Below are positions 49,201 to 59,901 of a DNA stretch of 64,000 nucleotides, in pieces. The notes under the pieces are model-generated. The model ran no database searches. It saw only the letters and a program-made list of their open reading frames with translations, and had not been told where the DNA came from. Position 1 is the stretch's first letter. Every line of letters begins with the position of its first letter. The stretch is from Oryzias latipes (taxonomy: Eukaryota > Chordata > Actinopteri > Beloniformes > Adrianichthyidae): positions 16,896,331 to 16,960,330 of the forward strand of contig NC_019871.2 of NCBI RefSeq assembly GCF_002234675.1. The letters are read 5' to 3'. The position numbers and the translations under genes were made by a program.

Positions 49201-51730
49201 GTATGTTCTCCACGTGCATGCGGAGTGAGTGCTCGGTTTTCTCCTAGCACTCCGGCTTCCTCCCACTGCCCAAAAACATGCTTCCACAGGTTGATCGGTT
49301 ACTCTAAATTGTCTGTTAAGTTTAGATATGAGTGTGTTTGGTTGTGTGTTGCCCTGTGATGGACTGGCGACCTTTCCAGGGTCCACCCTACCCCCTGTCC
49401 AACAGTGGCTGGATAAACTCCAGTGACCCCATGACCCTGAAAGGGATCAAGCAGTTTTAGAAAATGGATGAATGTTAATGTTGTGATTCATTTTCCTTTC
49501 CAGTTGTAACAGTAGCTGCAGTCCCTTGAAGTTTGGACTCAACTGTTCCTCTGTTTGTGAATGTGAGGAGGGAGTCCACTGCCATCCCATCACTGGAGCC
49601 TGCCCCAACAGTAGGTCTAATCATCACTTCATTCTGCCATCTGCGTGCATTGATTTGTGCACCCATGAGATGAAATGACTTGTCATTCTCCGTGGTTGGT
49701 CAGGTAGTCGAAGTGCTGTCCTCGCAGGCGTCTTGGTTCCTTTGCTGCTGCTGCTTCTTGCTGTTCTCTGCTGCTGTTTGTGTTGTGGAGGAGGTCCTGC
49801 TGTGGGCAAAGACAGGTCTGATTTTTTTGTACATCAAATGTGAAAGAACGATAATAACCCTGTGGAAGACTTCTAATTCCAGTACTACATTCACCAAATC
49901 ACAACAAAACCCACCTAAGCTTAATATCTAACTTTCATGTTTAACCCATTTTAAAAAAAAGCTTTTCTGTTTCATGTACAACTGTTGAATTGCAGTGAGG
50001 CTGTGGCCGATGGAGGATGGGTGGTTCGCATGAAATATCACGTCTACAGTGTCCTGGCAAACATTGGTGCTGCCCTACCGTGTGCCTCCAACTGGTCCTC
50101 TGGACTGCCGCGGGTCACTGGTCAGTACACCTCAGGGTTTTACAGCATGATTTCTTCAAGAACATGTAAAAGCATGAGCCACATATTCTAGCACACTTGA
50201 CTCGTTCTTCAGGAGATCGGCTCCTTTAAGTCTCCACTATCTCTTAAAGGTGAATCATAAACTCAGCATGGGTCGAGTCAGCTGCTGAAGGAAACTCAAA
50301 GTTCATGTACTCGGCTGTTTATCAGCCGCTTTTCACTTTAACACTTAAATCACCTTAGGTATAAAAAATATGTCTTAGAAATAAGGTGAGCAGTGTTTTA
50401 CAATTAATTATCTTGGACTTTGTGTGCACAGTGTCTCATCATGACCCGGAGCTGACTTTTAACCATAGCTTCATTGAACCTCCTTCATCAAACTGGATGA
50501 CCGAGGGGTCGTCCTTTGAAAGTGATGAAGAGGAGGGAGAAGCTCTCTACTGTGTCCCACCAAGAGAAGGTAGAAATGCTATTACCTGAATTGATATTTT
50601 TCAACAGGAAGTAAAACCTCTACTTTTCTCAATCTCTGTTTCTGTCAGACATCCCAGCTGTGGCGGGCGGTGAGTTCCAGGAGATGAGCTCCAAGTGTAA
50701 CATGTTCTTGGACCCATCAGGGTTCAGCACAGAGGACATCTCCTCCTCCTTCAACATCCCCCGCACCTCCAGCATCGCCAAGTCCAAACGCCCATCCGTC
50801 TCCTTCGCGGAAGGCACCCGCTTCAGCCCTAAAGAGAGGCGGGGTTCTGGTCAGGACCCTGGCGCTCTTCCTCGTAGCAAAGCAAAGTCACCCTGGGGGG
50901 CTCTGATGCTTTCTACCCTCCAGGGGAGCTCAGCTCAAACTGGAGAGGAGGATGAGGAGAGGGAAGGTGGTGTGGACGTGCAACTTTCCAACAATCAGGA
51001 GTCCAGCCGTGAGGCAGTGGACCAGGAAGTAGACAGAACCCCATCTCAAGCCTGTCTGCAGGTTCCTGGGCCATCAGGGCGAAGAAGAACTATGTCCAAC
51101 ACTGCTGCCCAAAAAGAGAGTCAGCTGACAACCTCTGCCGTGGAGGATGCTTCCTCCCAGAAGGTCACCACAGTGTATGTGACTCTGGGTAAGGCTGGCA
51201 AGATCCTATCAAAGACAGAATCTGGCTCTGAGGGCCGTGTTCAGGCCATGCTCCGAAGACTCGGCAGCATTCAGAGACACAGAGAGCAGGAGTCTGGCAA
51301 GCCCAAGTCAAAGGTGGTTGAAGGCATCACTAAACCACCCAGAAGGAAGCTAGGAGCTCGGGTAACTCTGTGGGAGCAGAGAGGGCCGCCTGCAGGGGGG
51401 GTTGGCATAGTTCAGGAAGCCAGGGGGATGCAGTCGTCTTCTGACTCTGCTGACACTCCAGGAACTGATCACTCTCCACCAGCAGGGGGAGAAACTCCAC
51501 CATCTGTTTTGAAGGTGGTGGCAGAGGTGGCACAAGCTGACTCCAGGTCAGATCCTAGAACTGAGGAGGACTTAGAGTGGGGAGGAGAAGCAAGCGGGAC
51601 ACAAACTGAGAGCAGCTACCAAACCGTGGGACCAGCAGGTAACCCCACTGAGATCACCAACATGAAAGGCGCAGTTTTCCATGTGGACTATGAACCCTGC
51701 TATGAAAACATCTTCATGAAGCAGTCATAA
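46280..51730 (+). CDS. scarf1: Scavenger receptor class F member 1 (11 exons, 904 aa)
   Basis: Exons: 46280-46377, 46743-46804, 46901-47002, 47868-48408, 48480-48698, 48814-48942, 49504-49610, 49704-49815, 49996-50120, 50432-50569, 50649-51730; all phases join. SCARF1 is a surface receptor for modified LDL, apoptotic cells and other ligands, first described in endothelium. A signal peptide (MTLIRALAALLCCCWSSA) precedes a Cys-rich stretch (VCCTGWRQQGKECT) and a long series of EGF/laminin-like repeats (CDAGWW, CRSGFWGMKC, CEPGWNGTRC, CDPGWTGARC). The transmembrane segment is about residues 424-446 (VLVPLLLLLLAVLCCCLCC). The roughly 455-residue cytoplasmic tail keeps the conserved SHHDPELTFNHSFIEPPS and RTSSIAKSKRPSVSFAEGT blocks of human SCARF1 and is Ser/Pro/Glu-rich. 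It is longer than human (830 aa), mostly in the single large last exon. It is convergent with vtn. Confidence 0.93.
47137..47598 (-). mobile_element. MITE family copy B (scarf1 intron 3)
   Basis: The left end TAAAGACCCACTCTGATGAA pairs with the inverted right end TAAAGTCCCACTCTGTTG. The segment just inside the left end is the reverse complement of the right part of copy A (44707-45034), including the CTCGTGATGGAGGA motif. It lies in reverse orientation relative to copy A and has no transposase frame. Confidence 0.75.
49120..49475 (+). repeat. tRNA-derived SINE with LINE-like tail (scarf1 intron 6)
   Basis: The tRNA-like head has a clear B box (GGTTCGAATCC near 49162). The body follows with CATGGAGTTTGTATGTTCTCC, TCCGGCTTCCTCCCACTG, TTACTCTAAATTGTCTG and CTGTGATGGACTGGCGACCT, and the end is CTGAAAGGGATCAAGCAGTT. 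This is the classic fish SINE layout. It is better preserved than the copies at 8820 and 11505. Confidence 0.82.
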
Positions 51731-52559
51731 CATCTGGGAGAAAAATATCAGCAGATCCAACTGAGAAACTATTCTTCCTGTTCTGACATTGAAATTATGC
51801 AGGAAGGAGAAAACTACTGGTAAACTAAAAATATCAATTTTTTATGAAAGTTAATAATGTGAATAATGTTGCATTTATTTTACAATACATACTAAAATAC
51901 TAAAGAAATTCTGGCTTAAAGATAAAAATAAGAAAGAGAACCTAACAGTATGAGGCACTGTAAAATGTATTTCAGTGACACATGGCACAAGCTTTTATTT
52001 TGGAGACAATCATCCTCTGACTTTAGTGGAGAAGACACATGCACCATGTGACGGTCCTGGGTTTGGTAGGTCTTTGTCCTGGTAAAATAATTTTTTGATG
52101 TACTTTCTCAATGTATGTGTACCTTTTTTTTCTATCCATTACTAGAACATGTACCTCCTGACACCAGACAACACTACTGTTAAAAAACAAAACTACAATT
52201 CTGGTCTTTGTTTAGTCATCAATTGTTTTTTTATTCACTATGTTAATATATATAACAAAAAATGGCTACACAAGAAGTTTGAGAGAATCAGCATTCAGAA
52301 CTCAAAACAGATAAGGTTTTTAGTGCCAGAAGTGTCCCCCCCCCCCCCCCCCCCCCACTGCTGCTGTGTTTAATGAAGTTGCCCAACTGAGGTTAAAAAG
52401 CAGGAGATAACTGCTCAGAAAACCAGCTGCCTGAACTTTGATTTCTGTTGTTTGCAGACGCTGATGAGGAGCTGCTTTTGTGTTAGTAGAAACATGTTTG
52501 GCCTTCTTTGTAGAGCACTACATTGTTGAAAAAAATGACAGACAAATAAAAAAACTCGA
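51731..52559. other. Convergent 3' UTRs of scarf1 and vtn
   Basis: About 830 bp between the two stop codons. A minus-strand poly(A) signal for vtn (TTTATT on the plus strand) lies at 52230-52235. A C run of about 20 bases is at 52337-52356. No gene is supported. Confidence 0.55.
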
Positions 52560-55500
52560 CTACTTCCTCTCCAGTTCAGGGGTGTCTGAACAGCCCAGCC
52601 AGTATTTGGCAATGGATCTGGGGTACGGCGGCATGGCAGGATCAACTCTTTTAGTGCTGAGGTCGACTCGGAAGTATTTATCTGGAGAAGACAAATCAGG
52701 CAGTTACTAATGTACAGTTGTCCACACATCAATATACTAGTGGGTTAAAACCTTTGGTTTTTTTACTGGATTTGCCTGTTTGTCATGTGAATGGATGTGC
52801 AACATGTGAACTGAATTACTATAATGAGTCTGCTGTGGTGAGACGGAGGAAGCTGAATGATCACATTAGCTGCTGTTTTCTCTTGCAGCCATTCTGACCT
52901 TTACAGTTTCAAAAGTCAGCTTCTTCATTAGACTGTCTGAGCTAGTTTTTTCTTTTGAAATAATTTTGTGTTGATAGCGGAGCCTTTTAGCTTGATACTT
53001 CAGGTAAGTCGAGCATTTCATGGTTCTAGCACACATTTGGCATGGATGTATAAGCCCATTCGCCACAAGAAAAATCCAAATTGGCGACCTTTTGTAAAGA
53101 TTGCAGCCATACACTAAATTGTTACAAAACTATTCAATGTGTGTTTGCACCAGTCTCAACAATATGGGTTGTTCATGCACAAAATGTAGTGTTTAAGCTT
53201 GAGGAGTACCTACACAATACTATTAAATGAACATTAAATATATGTTATAAATATTTTGAAATCTTTGATTTTCTTGTGGCTAACATGCTTTTCAGAAAGA
53301 GGGGATACTAAAGTACATCCGTGCCAAATTTGGTGCCTGTACCACAAAACGCACAATTATTTTAATGACCAGCTCCATTAAATTGAGAGCCCGCTGATCT
53401 CTTCACTGACTCCAGTTACTGAGTCTTTATCCTTAAGTCAGAAAGGGTTGATAATCTTTCGTTTTCTTCCTATCTTGTTTAATTTATTTCTTAAATACAG
53501 GCACTCAGATAGAGATAGATCTCATTTTTGTCGATTTCTAAATGCAATATTTTTGTTTTAGGTCTTTTCACATCTTAGACTAATCCTACCCACCTCCTTT
53601 AAAGAAGTAGACGTTCTGGATGGGCATGTCTGTTCGGAAGAATCTGTCGTCTCTGGAGTCGTAGTTGCCTCTGTTGTTCTGGTTATAGACATCCCTGCGC
53701 CTGTCCTGGTCCCAGTCCTGATCCCAACGTCTGTCCCAGTCTCGTCCAAACCTCTCTTCCATTTCCATTCTTCTCTCTGCCAGTCTCAAACCCAGCTCCA
53801 TCCCCCTCTCAGCAAACCCCTGACCCATGTTTATACCCCTCTCAGACATGGACCCCCAATTTGGTGAACGGTTTGACCTCCTCCGCCCCCATTGCCACCC
53901 ATTCTGCTGGTACTGCCGGCCCCACTGCTGCCCCTGCTGTCGACCCCACTGCTGGTCTGGCTGGTAATTGTAGCGTCGTGGTATCAACCCCCGGGGGGTC
54001 ACATAGATTCTTCCGGCCATGGCAGCATCTACTGGAGACTTGAGGCCTTTCCAGTCTTTGTTAATGAAGTGGTGCTTATCATGGTGTTGGGGCACTGGTG
54101 GAGACAGAAGTTAAAATGCATCCCTTGCTTCATTTCCAAACACACTCGTTTACATCTCCACTACTTACAGTCTGAGAAGAGCTCACTGAAGTACCGCTCA
54201 AAGTTGTTGTAGTACATGTCTGTGTAACGTCTGAACAGGGTGGATGGAGAGTGCTCAGAGATGATGGCACACTCCTCGTGAGATGGCTGGTGCAAGAACT
54301 CATACATGTAATACTGGTCCCCTGGACAGACCCACAGCATGAAAGTGTAACATGTTGAGACCCCTACTAGACCTAAAAGAATTTATTGACAATGAAAATT
54401 CGAGGAACAGGATTCATGGCTTTACCCTTGAAAAAGTAGACCTTCTCTTTCCCGTGGTGATGAGGAGCAGGCAGGGCAAAAGCTGCGTCCACGTGATCTG
54501 GAATTTTGTCAAAGCCAACACTAATATCTCGAGGATAATCATCATCCAGCACACCGTTGTCAAACCTCCAGTACTTGTTTCCCTGAATAAACATTTTCAG
54601 ATAAACAGTAGCACATGTCTTTGGAAGTCACAAAGGTGTCAGACAGGCGGTGTCCTGTGCCCTCACCTTGAAGATGTAGGTCTTCCCCTGACAGTTGATG
54701 CGGGTAAAGGCTGCATCAATGGGCCCGCTGATGCCCCACACATCTTTTATTAACTTTGGATAACCAGGAAGCACTGACCTTTGGTTCAGCTCAAAAAAAT
54801 ACTCCCCTGGAAAACGTGCATGGCTATAAGACACACTGAATAAAAACTCTTGAAATCAGTTGAGTTTAGAAGAAAAAAATGTGAATCAGACTCACAAATG
54901 GGCCGCTTACCTCTGAAGGCATAGATGGAGCCATTTTTAAGTTGCATAAAGGAGTCAAAGGGCCTGCCGCTGCAGACCTCTGCGTCTGGGTCAGGGGCTT
55001 GCGTGGTGGCTGTTTTGGAAGGAACAGTGCTGGTCTCAGTAGTTGCGTTAGTCCCGGGAGCTTTGGTTGTGATGGCCACGTTGTCTGTGTTGGGAGAACG
55101 TGTAACTTTTTCATTTATCAGTCGTGAGGATCTGGTCATGTGAAGAGTGGCCTCTGGACGTTGATGAGGACTGTGGTTGGAGTCTGAGTGAGGCCATCGG
55201 CTGGGCTTTCGCTCACGACTCGGAACTGTGAAAGGCTGCTTTTCTGATGGTCTTTCGGCGGCTGGAGTGGTGCTTTCAAACACGTAGTCTTCATCCTCTG
55301 CAAAGTCAAACGTGTCGCCACGAGCTGAAGAGGACAAAAAGGACTGGAATCAAAATCCTTTTCTGGCTTCATGAGGATCTCAGCATGATTTTGAGGCGAA
55401 GAGCGACGCGGTTTCTTACTCATCATACCACAGATGGCCTCAAAGTCAAAGCAGCAGCTTTTGTAATACGTGCACATGGAGTCACACTGGCACTTCCTTT

Positions 55501-56190
55501 GAGAGTCAAAGCCGTTTTCACAGCGGTCCAAACAAGACTCTTGAGATAGAATCACGCAGTTTACTCACTTTTTCTGTTTATTTGAGAGAAATTTATTTTT
55601 TCAATTAAAGAAAATTTAAATTCAGCTACGGTTAACCTGGATTAAATGTTTACCAATTACAAGGAATTATAGTATTCATCATTGGATTATCTTTGGCTTC
55701 ATAGATTTAATAACGGGAATAAAGATCACTTGGTTAATTACCTCAAAAGTTAGCTTTATTCTAAAGAGATTTCCTTTAATCATGACCATCAATTTAATGT
55801 GGCTATAAATGTGTTTAGATGCTGGTTAGATTGTTGTCTTAAGATGATGAAAATGCTACTGAACACATATCAGATTTTATTTCAACTTGATTTTGCTCTG
55901 TTGATCAGATTGTAGATGTGAAAAGAAAAGAAAAAATAGCGGAGACAGAAGATTTTGTGTAAATTAATACCCAATTAACTATTCAGTTAATAGCAGAGTT
56001 AGTAATTCTGTCTGCAGGATACACAAGATAACATTTCTGACAAGTTTGATTAGTCCCAGTGTTAAAATAATTACACTAAAAAGCCTTAAAGCTTCTAACA
56101 GAATTTTGATTGATTTTTGGTTTCATACTCACCGTCTTCTGCAAAAGCTCCGATGAGCAGAGCAGGCAGCAGGACGTCCCACAGCTTCAT
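52560..56190 (-). CDS. vtn: Vitronectin (8 exons, 551 aa)
   Basis: Minus-strand exons, 5' to 3': 56133-56190, 55429-55539, 54911-55324, 54667-54806, 54426-54582, 54169-54321, 53594-54094, 52560-52681; all phases join. Vitronectin is a secreted plasma and matrix glycoprotein that binds integrins, PAI-1 and complement complexes. A signal peptide (MKLWDVLLPALLIGAFA) precedes a somatomedin B domain with all eight cysteines (C22, C26, C36, C38, C42, C48, C49, C56). The integrin motif R58-G59-D60 follows directly. An acidic, then Thr/Ser/Pro-rich linker leads to hemopexin-like repeats (GSIYAFRG; PGYPKLIKDVWG; IDAAFTRINCQGKTYIFK; KYWRFDNGVLDDDYPRDI; VDAAMAGRIYV; YFRVDLSTKRVDPAMPPYPR). The exon at 53594 carries a Trp/Gln/Arg/Asp-rich insert that makes the protein longer than human (478 aa). 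Whether this is vtna or vtnb cannot be decided here. It is divergent from sarm1, as in human. Confidence 0.93.
53594..53990 (-). repeat. vtn: Low-complexity coding insert in vitronectin
   Basis: Within the seventh exon the frame runs through QQWGRQQGQQWGRQYQQ, then GWQWGRRR, a Met/Glu/Arg-rich stretch (AERGMELGLRLAERRMEMEE) and RDWDRRWDQDWDQDRRRD. The repeated units (QQWGR, DWDQD) suggest growth by slippage. It replaces the basic heparin-binding stretch of mammalian vitronectin, between the third and fourth hemopexin-like repeats. Confidence 0.7.
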
Positions 56191-56869
56191 GTCGCCTCTG
56201 TTGTCAGCACACAGACTGAAAGTAATGATGGACCATGCGCTCAGTTATTGGAAACATGTGTCACTCACCCCTCTGCCCTTGTTTACTTTAAACTCATTCT
56301 TTTTGAGCCAATAAACACTGAGAGAGAGAGAGAAAACGAGATCAATGAGAAACAAAGTTGAATCTATGGCTTTCATTGCTGACCTCTTCTTTTGGCATGT
56401 TTTACAGAACTTGTATATTTTCAAATAACTTTTTTTTGTGTTTGAGCCAAAATAAATATTCTGTTTGAAATTAGCACACTATTTTAATCTTTATGAGATT
56501 TTGAATGTAACTTACAAAAGGAGGCACAAGTCATCTACAGTAACTAGCTGCTTTGTGACACTTAAGTTTCAGTAAAATTTTGGATATTCCTGAAATAAAA
56601 TGAAAGTTTTCAAATCACATGAGCTCACTGATTCACACAGAAAGCAGATGATTTAATATGTTTGAATCAAAACCTTTTAATTTTTAAAAGAAAAAGTATT
56701 CCCTCTACAGATAAGTTGGACAGGATCCTCTTGGTGGACCAGTTCCTAATTTTGAAACAATTTGAAGATGCACAGGATTAAGGTTAAGAGTTGACGGAGT
56801 TTTGGGTTTCAAGCTGCTGAAGAGTAATCGGTTGTGTTTGTTGACTTTGCTTTATTGACACCACAAATG

Positions 56870-57560
56870 TTCTCTGTGGGTGATGTCTACTCTTGGAGCA
56901 ACTTTTATAAAATGGAAAAACAAGATCCCTGATGATCTCCCTAAACAAGGGGCTCCATGCAGCATCTCAACTGGTGAGGTACAAATGCTCTTAAGAATGG
57001 TGAGGAAGCCCCCCAGAACTACACTAGTCAATGACCAGAAGAGAACGGGGACCATGGTAACAAAAGTTACTATTAATAACACTGCATGGTCACGAATTCA
57101 AATCGTACAGTGTTACAAAGGTCAGGTAGGATAAGAAGTGTACTATTTGGTAAAAACAATACTTGCCATGTTTGAAGGGGGAAGAACTCTAAATTGCATC
57201 CCAAGAACACCACACCTACTGTGAAGCATGGGGGTGGAAAGGTCATGCTTTGGAGCTGCTTTTCTGCAAAGGAGAGAGGAGGACTGATCTGTTTTAGGGA
57301 AAGAATGAATGGAGCAAAAACCTCCTTCTATCAGAAAGCATCAAGGATTAAATATGTTTGGATCTTCCAGTGTAAAAATAATCCCAGACAAACCAGTTAG
57401 ACAAGTAAGGAGTGGCTTCGTAAAAAGAATTTAAAGGTTCCGGAGTGGCCCAATCCATCTCTGGACCTCAATCCGATGGAGAATGGAGGGAGCCGAGAGT
57501 CCATGCTGCCTGGTGGCAACATGTAATTATTTCAGTAATTAACAATCATTCATGTGAGAT
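56870..57560 (+). pseudogene. Tc1/mariner transposase remnant
   Basis: Broken frames match the Tc1 transposase order. A DNA-binding segment comes first (IPDDLPKQGAPCSIS; VRKPPRTTLVND; TGTMVTKVTINNT), then the catalytic-domain piece HPKNTTPTVKHGGGKVMLW-SCFSA (57194-57280), then EWLRKKNLKVPEWPNPSLDLNP-like sequence (57411-57476). Stops, frame shifts and a gap between the two domains make it inactive. Terminal repeats were not resolved, so borders are approximate. Confidence 0.8.
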
Positions 57561-59412
57561 TTTTATCCACAATCTACTAAAAAACCTCAGAGTCAAGATG
57601 GTCACAAATCTCTAAGATGTCGCCAGATTCCTGCTTGTGGTTTGAAGATCAAGGACCAATGAGAAAAGCTTTGGCTGTTGGACTGGACAGAGAATGTCCT
57701 TTTTGCAGTTGCTTAATTACAGTGATTTTCTTTTTAAACTGAGTTTTCAGGGCCTTCAACTGAATCTAAAATACACGGTTTACCTACTAAGTAGTTTTAT
57801 AGTCTTGGGGACAATCTCCTCCACTATCTTTTGGCAAAAAATAAATAAATATATTCTGCTCAACTTCAAGGCTGGGAAGGAGAAACAGGTCCTCTTTAAA
57901 CTCTTGAAAGCAAACAGCTGTTTCCACCTCCAGCTCTTGCTGTACAGTTTCTACATGGCTGCAGAAATGACCTTCTTATATCTGGAGTTGAGGTCTTGGA
58001 CTTTTGTTTGGAAATTTCCTGCAAATAAGTATTATTATTAAATTAAAGTTTCAGGTTTTTGCAGAAGCAGAGATTGCTAAAGAAATGTCTGCCTGACAGT
58101 TAGACATGAGTTCTTAAAATGTAGTCTTCATTTTTTCCCACTTCTGTTGTTGTTTGCTGACCAGAAGCCTCTGAAGAGAGCCTCCGGCTTTTTTTTTGAG
58201 AAAAGATGTTTTATTTCTTTCTGCCTAAAGTCTTTGGAACACCTTACCTCATATGCCACACACTGAACCTTCAGCTCCTAAAAATCCATCGGAAGATACT
58301 CCTTTTTTTTGTTTTAGGAGGACCTGAACTTAATAACCTATCATTACGCTGTGTGTTTTCATCCACATGGAGTATTTTATGGTCCTTCAAGTTTTGATTT
58401 CCTTTCCCGGATTAACTGATCTCTCCATGAGCTGCTTTGGGCATCCCAATTGTTCTTTGGGTGTCTCCAATGCTTCACGTTTGGTGGAAAAGCACTCAAC
58501 TTTCATGTTTTTGGCGTAGCTCCCTCTGTTGTATTGATGACATTTATTTTAATTATTATGTGTTTTTTCCTAGGATAAACAGTGAGACTGAAATTAAAGA
58601 CGTTTTGCAAATGTTTCACTACATACAGCAAAATTTGAAACTTCACACAACACTAAACTCACGCATGCAGAGGAAAAGACAAACTGAACAAAGTTGAAAA
58701 TACAATATTGGGGAAAATAAATCCCATTTAAAGCTGGATATTTTTATACTTGTGACACATCAAAAAATGTGATGATCACATGGGTTTATATAAAATTAAA
58801 GCCATCAGTGTGCAGACATTAAAAATAATACCAAACCAATTTCACAACTATTTTTAATCGACATTTAATATTTTTTACAAGTGTATATACAATCAAATAA
58901 GTTAAACATAACAGATCTATCCATCAAATAAATTCACTCAAAACCAAAACTCTAACATATTCTTTCAGGAGATCTCAAAAATAAGATTTTTCCCCCCAAA
59001 TTTGTCTGTGTTCTACAGTATTGTTATTGAATCAGATCCTCTGAGCAACTGGAATCATTTCACTGAGACACATTTTAAAATATTTTTACCAGAATTTTTC
59101 CAGCCAGTAAATCTATTTTGAATTATTTTTTCCTCTATTTTTTAACAAATAAAAATCATGTATGTTTTCTGTTGTCTGCAGGGGATCATATGCTGCCATT
59201 ACACACAGTCAATTGATTATTTATAGAAAAATGTAATATTTACAGCAAATTTGAAAATTAAAAGTGTTCTTACATATAGGTAAGATTTGGAAAACAAATT
59301 TTTTGAAAAATACAAAGGCTAAAAAACTATCAAGGTATATATAATTACCTTTCCTATTTTTTTATTTAGCATAGTAGGCTAATAAAAAAATAATTGTGTC
59401 TTAAACATATTT

Positions 59413-59457
59413 TAGACACACACGCACACACACCCCCACACACGCGCACACACAAAC
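59413..59457. repeat. Imperfect (CA)n microsatellite
   Basis: ACACACACGCACACACACCC-type run, interrupted by CG and CC, about 450 bp upstream of the sarm1 start codon. Confidence 0.8.
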
Positions 59458-59901
59458 AGTGGATGCTGCACGAAGGATCACGTGACCGAGCAGCATTAGA
59501 GGGAAGTGATGCGTTCACCGAAATCAAAAGGCTGCGTGGATTTTAGGAACAGGGAGGGGGAATTGAGAAACCCTTCTTTGTCTGGAGGGACAACAAAAAG
59601 TGGACAGAGGAAACGTGTATCTTATTTCATCTTACATTTTTTTTTTTTGCTAATTTGAGGATTCTGCAAACACTAAAGCCGACTGTTGAAGCGCGTTTTA
59701 AATCAAAACAACAACTGTAAAGTCGGGATTGTTCGTAAACGTCTCTAGACGGTCTACACCTGCTTCTAATAGCAACCAGCAGGATTTGATGCAATTTGGC
59801 CAAATCTAGCCCCTTGTTTCCTTGTTTATGTTGGAGGGTGGTTTGTTTACAGGGCGGGCTGTGGATCAGGGGCCTGCGTAAACACCGGCGTCCGCAGATA
59901 G

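Larger units (their letters stand above)
56191..59901. other. Divergent intergenic region between vtn and sarm1
   Basis: About 3.7 kb. It contains the vtn promoter side (56191-56400), a (GA)n run near 56321-56332, a Tc1 transposase remnant (listed separately), AT-rich DNA with no supported gene (57700-59380), a CA-rich run at about 59415-59456 and a GC-rising stretch from 59460 that is probably the sarm1 promoter and leader. Confidence 0.55.

Noticed and set aside
50649-51730. The 1-kb single-exon frame as a separate gene
   Set aside because: It is the last exon of scarf1: it joins in phase at 50569/50649 and carries the conserved RTSSIAKSKRPSVSFAEGT tail block.
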